NCBI GenBank assembly: GCA_012934845.2 | Contig: WNNJ02001212.1 | Span: forward strand, 57,774 to 121,773 | Source: Pomphorhynchus laevis | Lineage: Eukaryota; Acanthocephala; Palaeacanthocephala; Echinorhynchida; Pomphorhynchidae | Length of the DNA: 64,000 nucleotides | Direction: 5' to 3' | In this document: piece by piece, positions 63,740 to 64,000 of the stretch | Position numbering within the stretch: position 1 is the first letter of the stretch | Layout of the letters: each line of letters begins with the position of its first letter | Notes under the pieces: generated by a model | The model's database searches: none | Told to the model about the DNA's origin: nothing | The model's input: only the letters and a program-made list of their open reading frames with translations | Program-made: the position numbers and the translations under genes

Positions 63740-64000
63740 ACTCTTTCGCCACAGCACACGGTTTCCGCCTCGGTCTCCTCAACACTAGATCTATTCTCAA
63801 TAAATCCGATCTTATCCTCAACGTATTCACCAAGCAATCCATCGATCTCTTCTGCCTCACCGAATCCTGACACTCAGATTTCGACGACCATTCTATTCGC
63901 CGTCTGCTCTCTACCGGTTGCTCCCTAGTCGAATCCGCCCGCCCCCTCAGCTCATGCCCTTCTAAATCCTCTAATCATGGCGGCATCGTCGCATTCGCGC
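63703..64000 (+). pseudogene. LINE ORF2, start of endonuclease
   Basis: Starts at the ATG inside the ORF1 end (MALHLSYVSSPLD), then LGLLNTRSILNKSDLI and IDLFCLTES. TGG of the usual ESW box is TGA here, the only visible stop. Later NHGGIVAFA is intact up to the window edge. Confidence 0.8.

Larger units (their letters stand above)
62520..64000 (+). mobile_element. CR1/L2-like LINE (GC-richer subfamily), 5' part, runs off the window
   Basis: A leader with TACTTACAATTAACTACTTA repeats, ORF1 from ATG 62601 and ORF2 from ATG 63703. Only one frame break in ORF1 and one stop early in ORF2 are visible, so this is the best-preserved copy of its subfamily in the window. Confidence 0.88.

Overview
The window looks like nuclear DNA of an animal, most likely an arthropod and probably an insect. 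It is AT-rich, has no operons, and holds only two ordinary host genes among very dense transposable elements. Host gene 1 (25939-26934, minus) is a SKI8/WDR61-type WD40 protein. Host gene 2 (34396-35427, plus) is an FKBP6/shutdown-type FKBP-TPR co-chaperone, a family known for its role in piRNA-guided transposon silencing. No tRNA, rRNA or CRISPR array was seen.

LINEs dominate. One CR1/L2-like family has an ORF1 with an N-terminal PHD-like finger and an ORF2 with endonuclease and reverse transcriptase. It occurs at 408-1300, 1590-3112, 9535-13440 (minus), 14490-16239, 31440-33960 (minus), 47098-51345, 57775-60690 and 62520-64000 (running off the edge). A second, Rex1/CR1-like family lies at 3115-5035, 13860-14490, 16240-16480, 24030-24550, 42100-46140 (minus, nearly full length) and 55905-57130 (minus). 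A third type at 51540-54695 has a Cys-rich finger, a reverse transcriptase and a C-terminal restriction-like endonuclease; a more distant relative is decayed at 28080-28745 (minus). Smaller remains are a Penelope-like reverse transcriptase piece (1299-1530), an I/Jockey-like piece (17990-18450, minus) and a Ty3/gypsy fossil (55140-55900, minus).

DNA transposons are a Tigger/pogo element with both ends (7020-8937) and a nearly intact mariner (36334-37625). The Tigger transposase frame runs into an OTU-like domain that lacks its catalytic cysteine.

The most interesting signal is RNA-like. A dispersed repeat family (19687-19761, 20777-20851, 38591-38665, and a 380-bp tandem satellite at 21024-22223 on the minus strand) carries all hammerhead ribozyme parts: CUGAYGA, GAA, a GUC cleavage triplet and three helices that keep pairing although their sequences differ between copies. 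The three strands occur in a permuted order (GAA strand, then CUGAYGA strand, then GUC strand). A single copy therefore cannot fold as a normal three-way junction, but two neighbouring monomers or a dimer can. Several palindromic repeats nearby (6925-9055, 20265-20292, 27065-27283, 30225-30700, 40671-40701) carry small hammerhead-like motifs in the normal order, of the kind known from Penelope-like elements.
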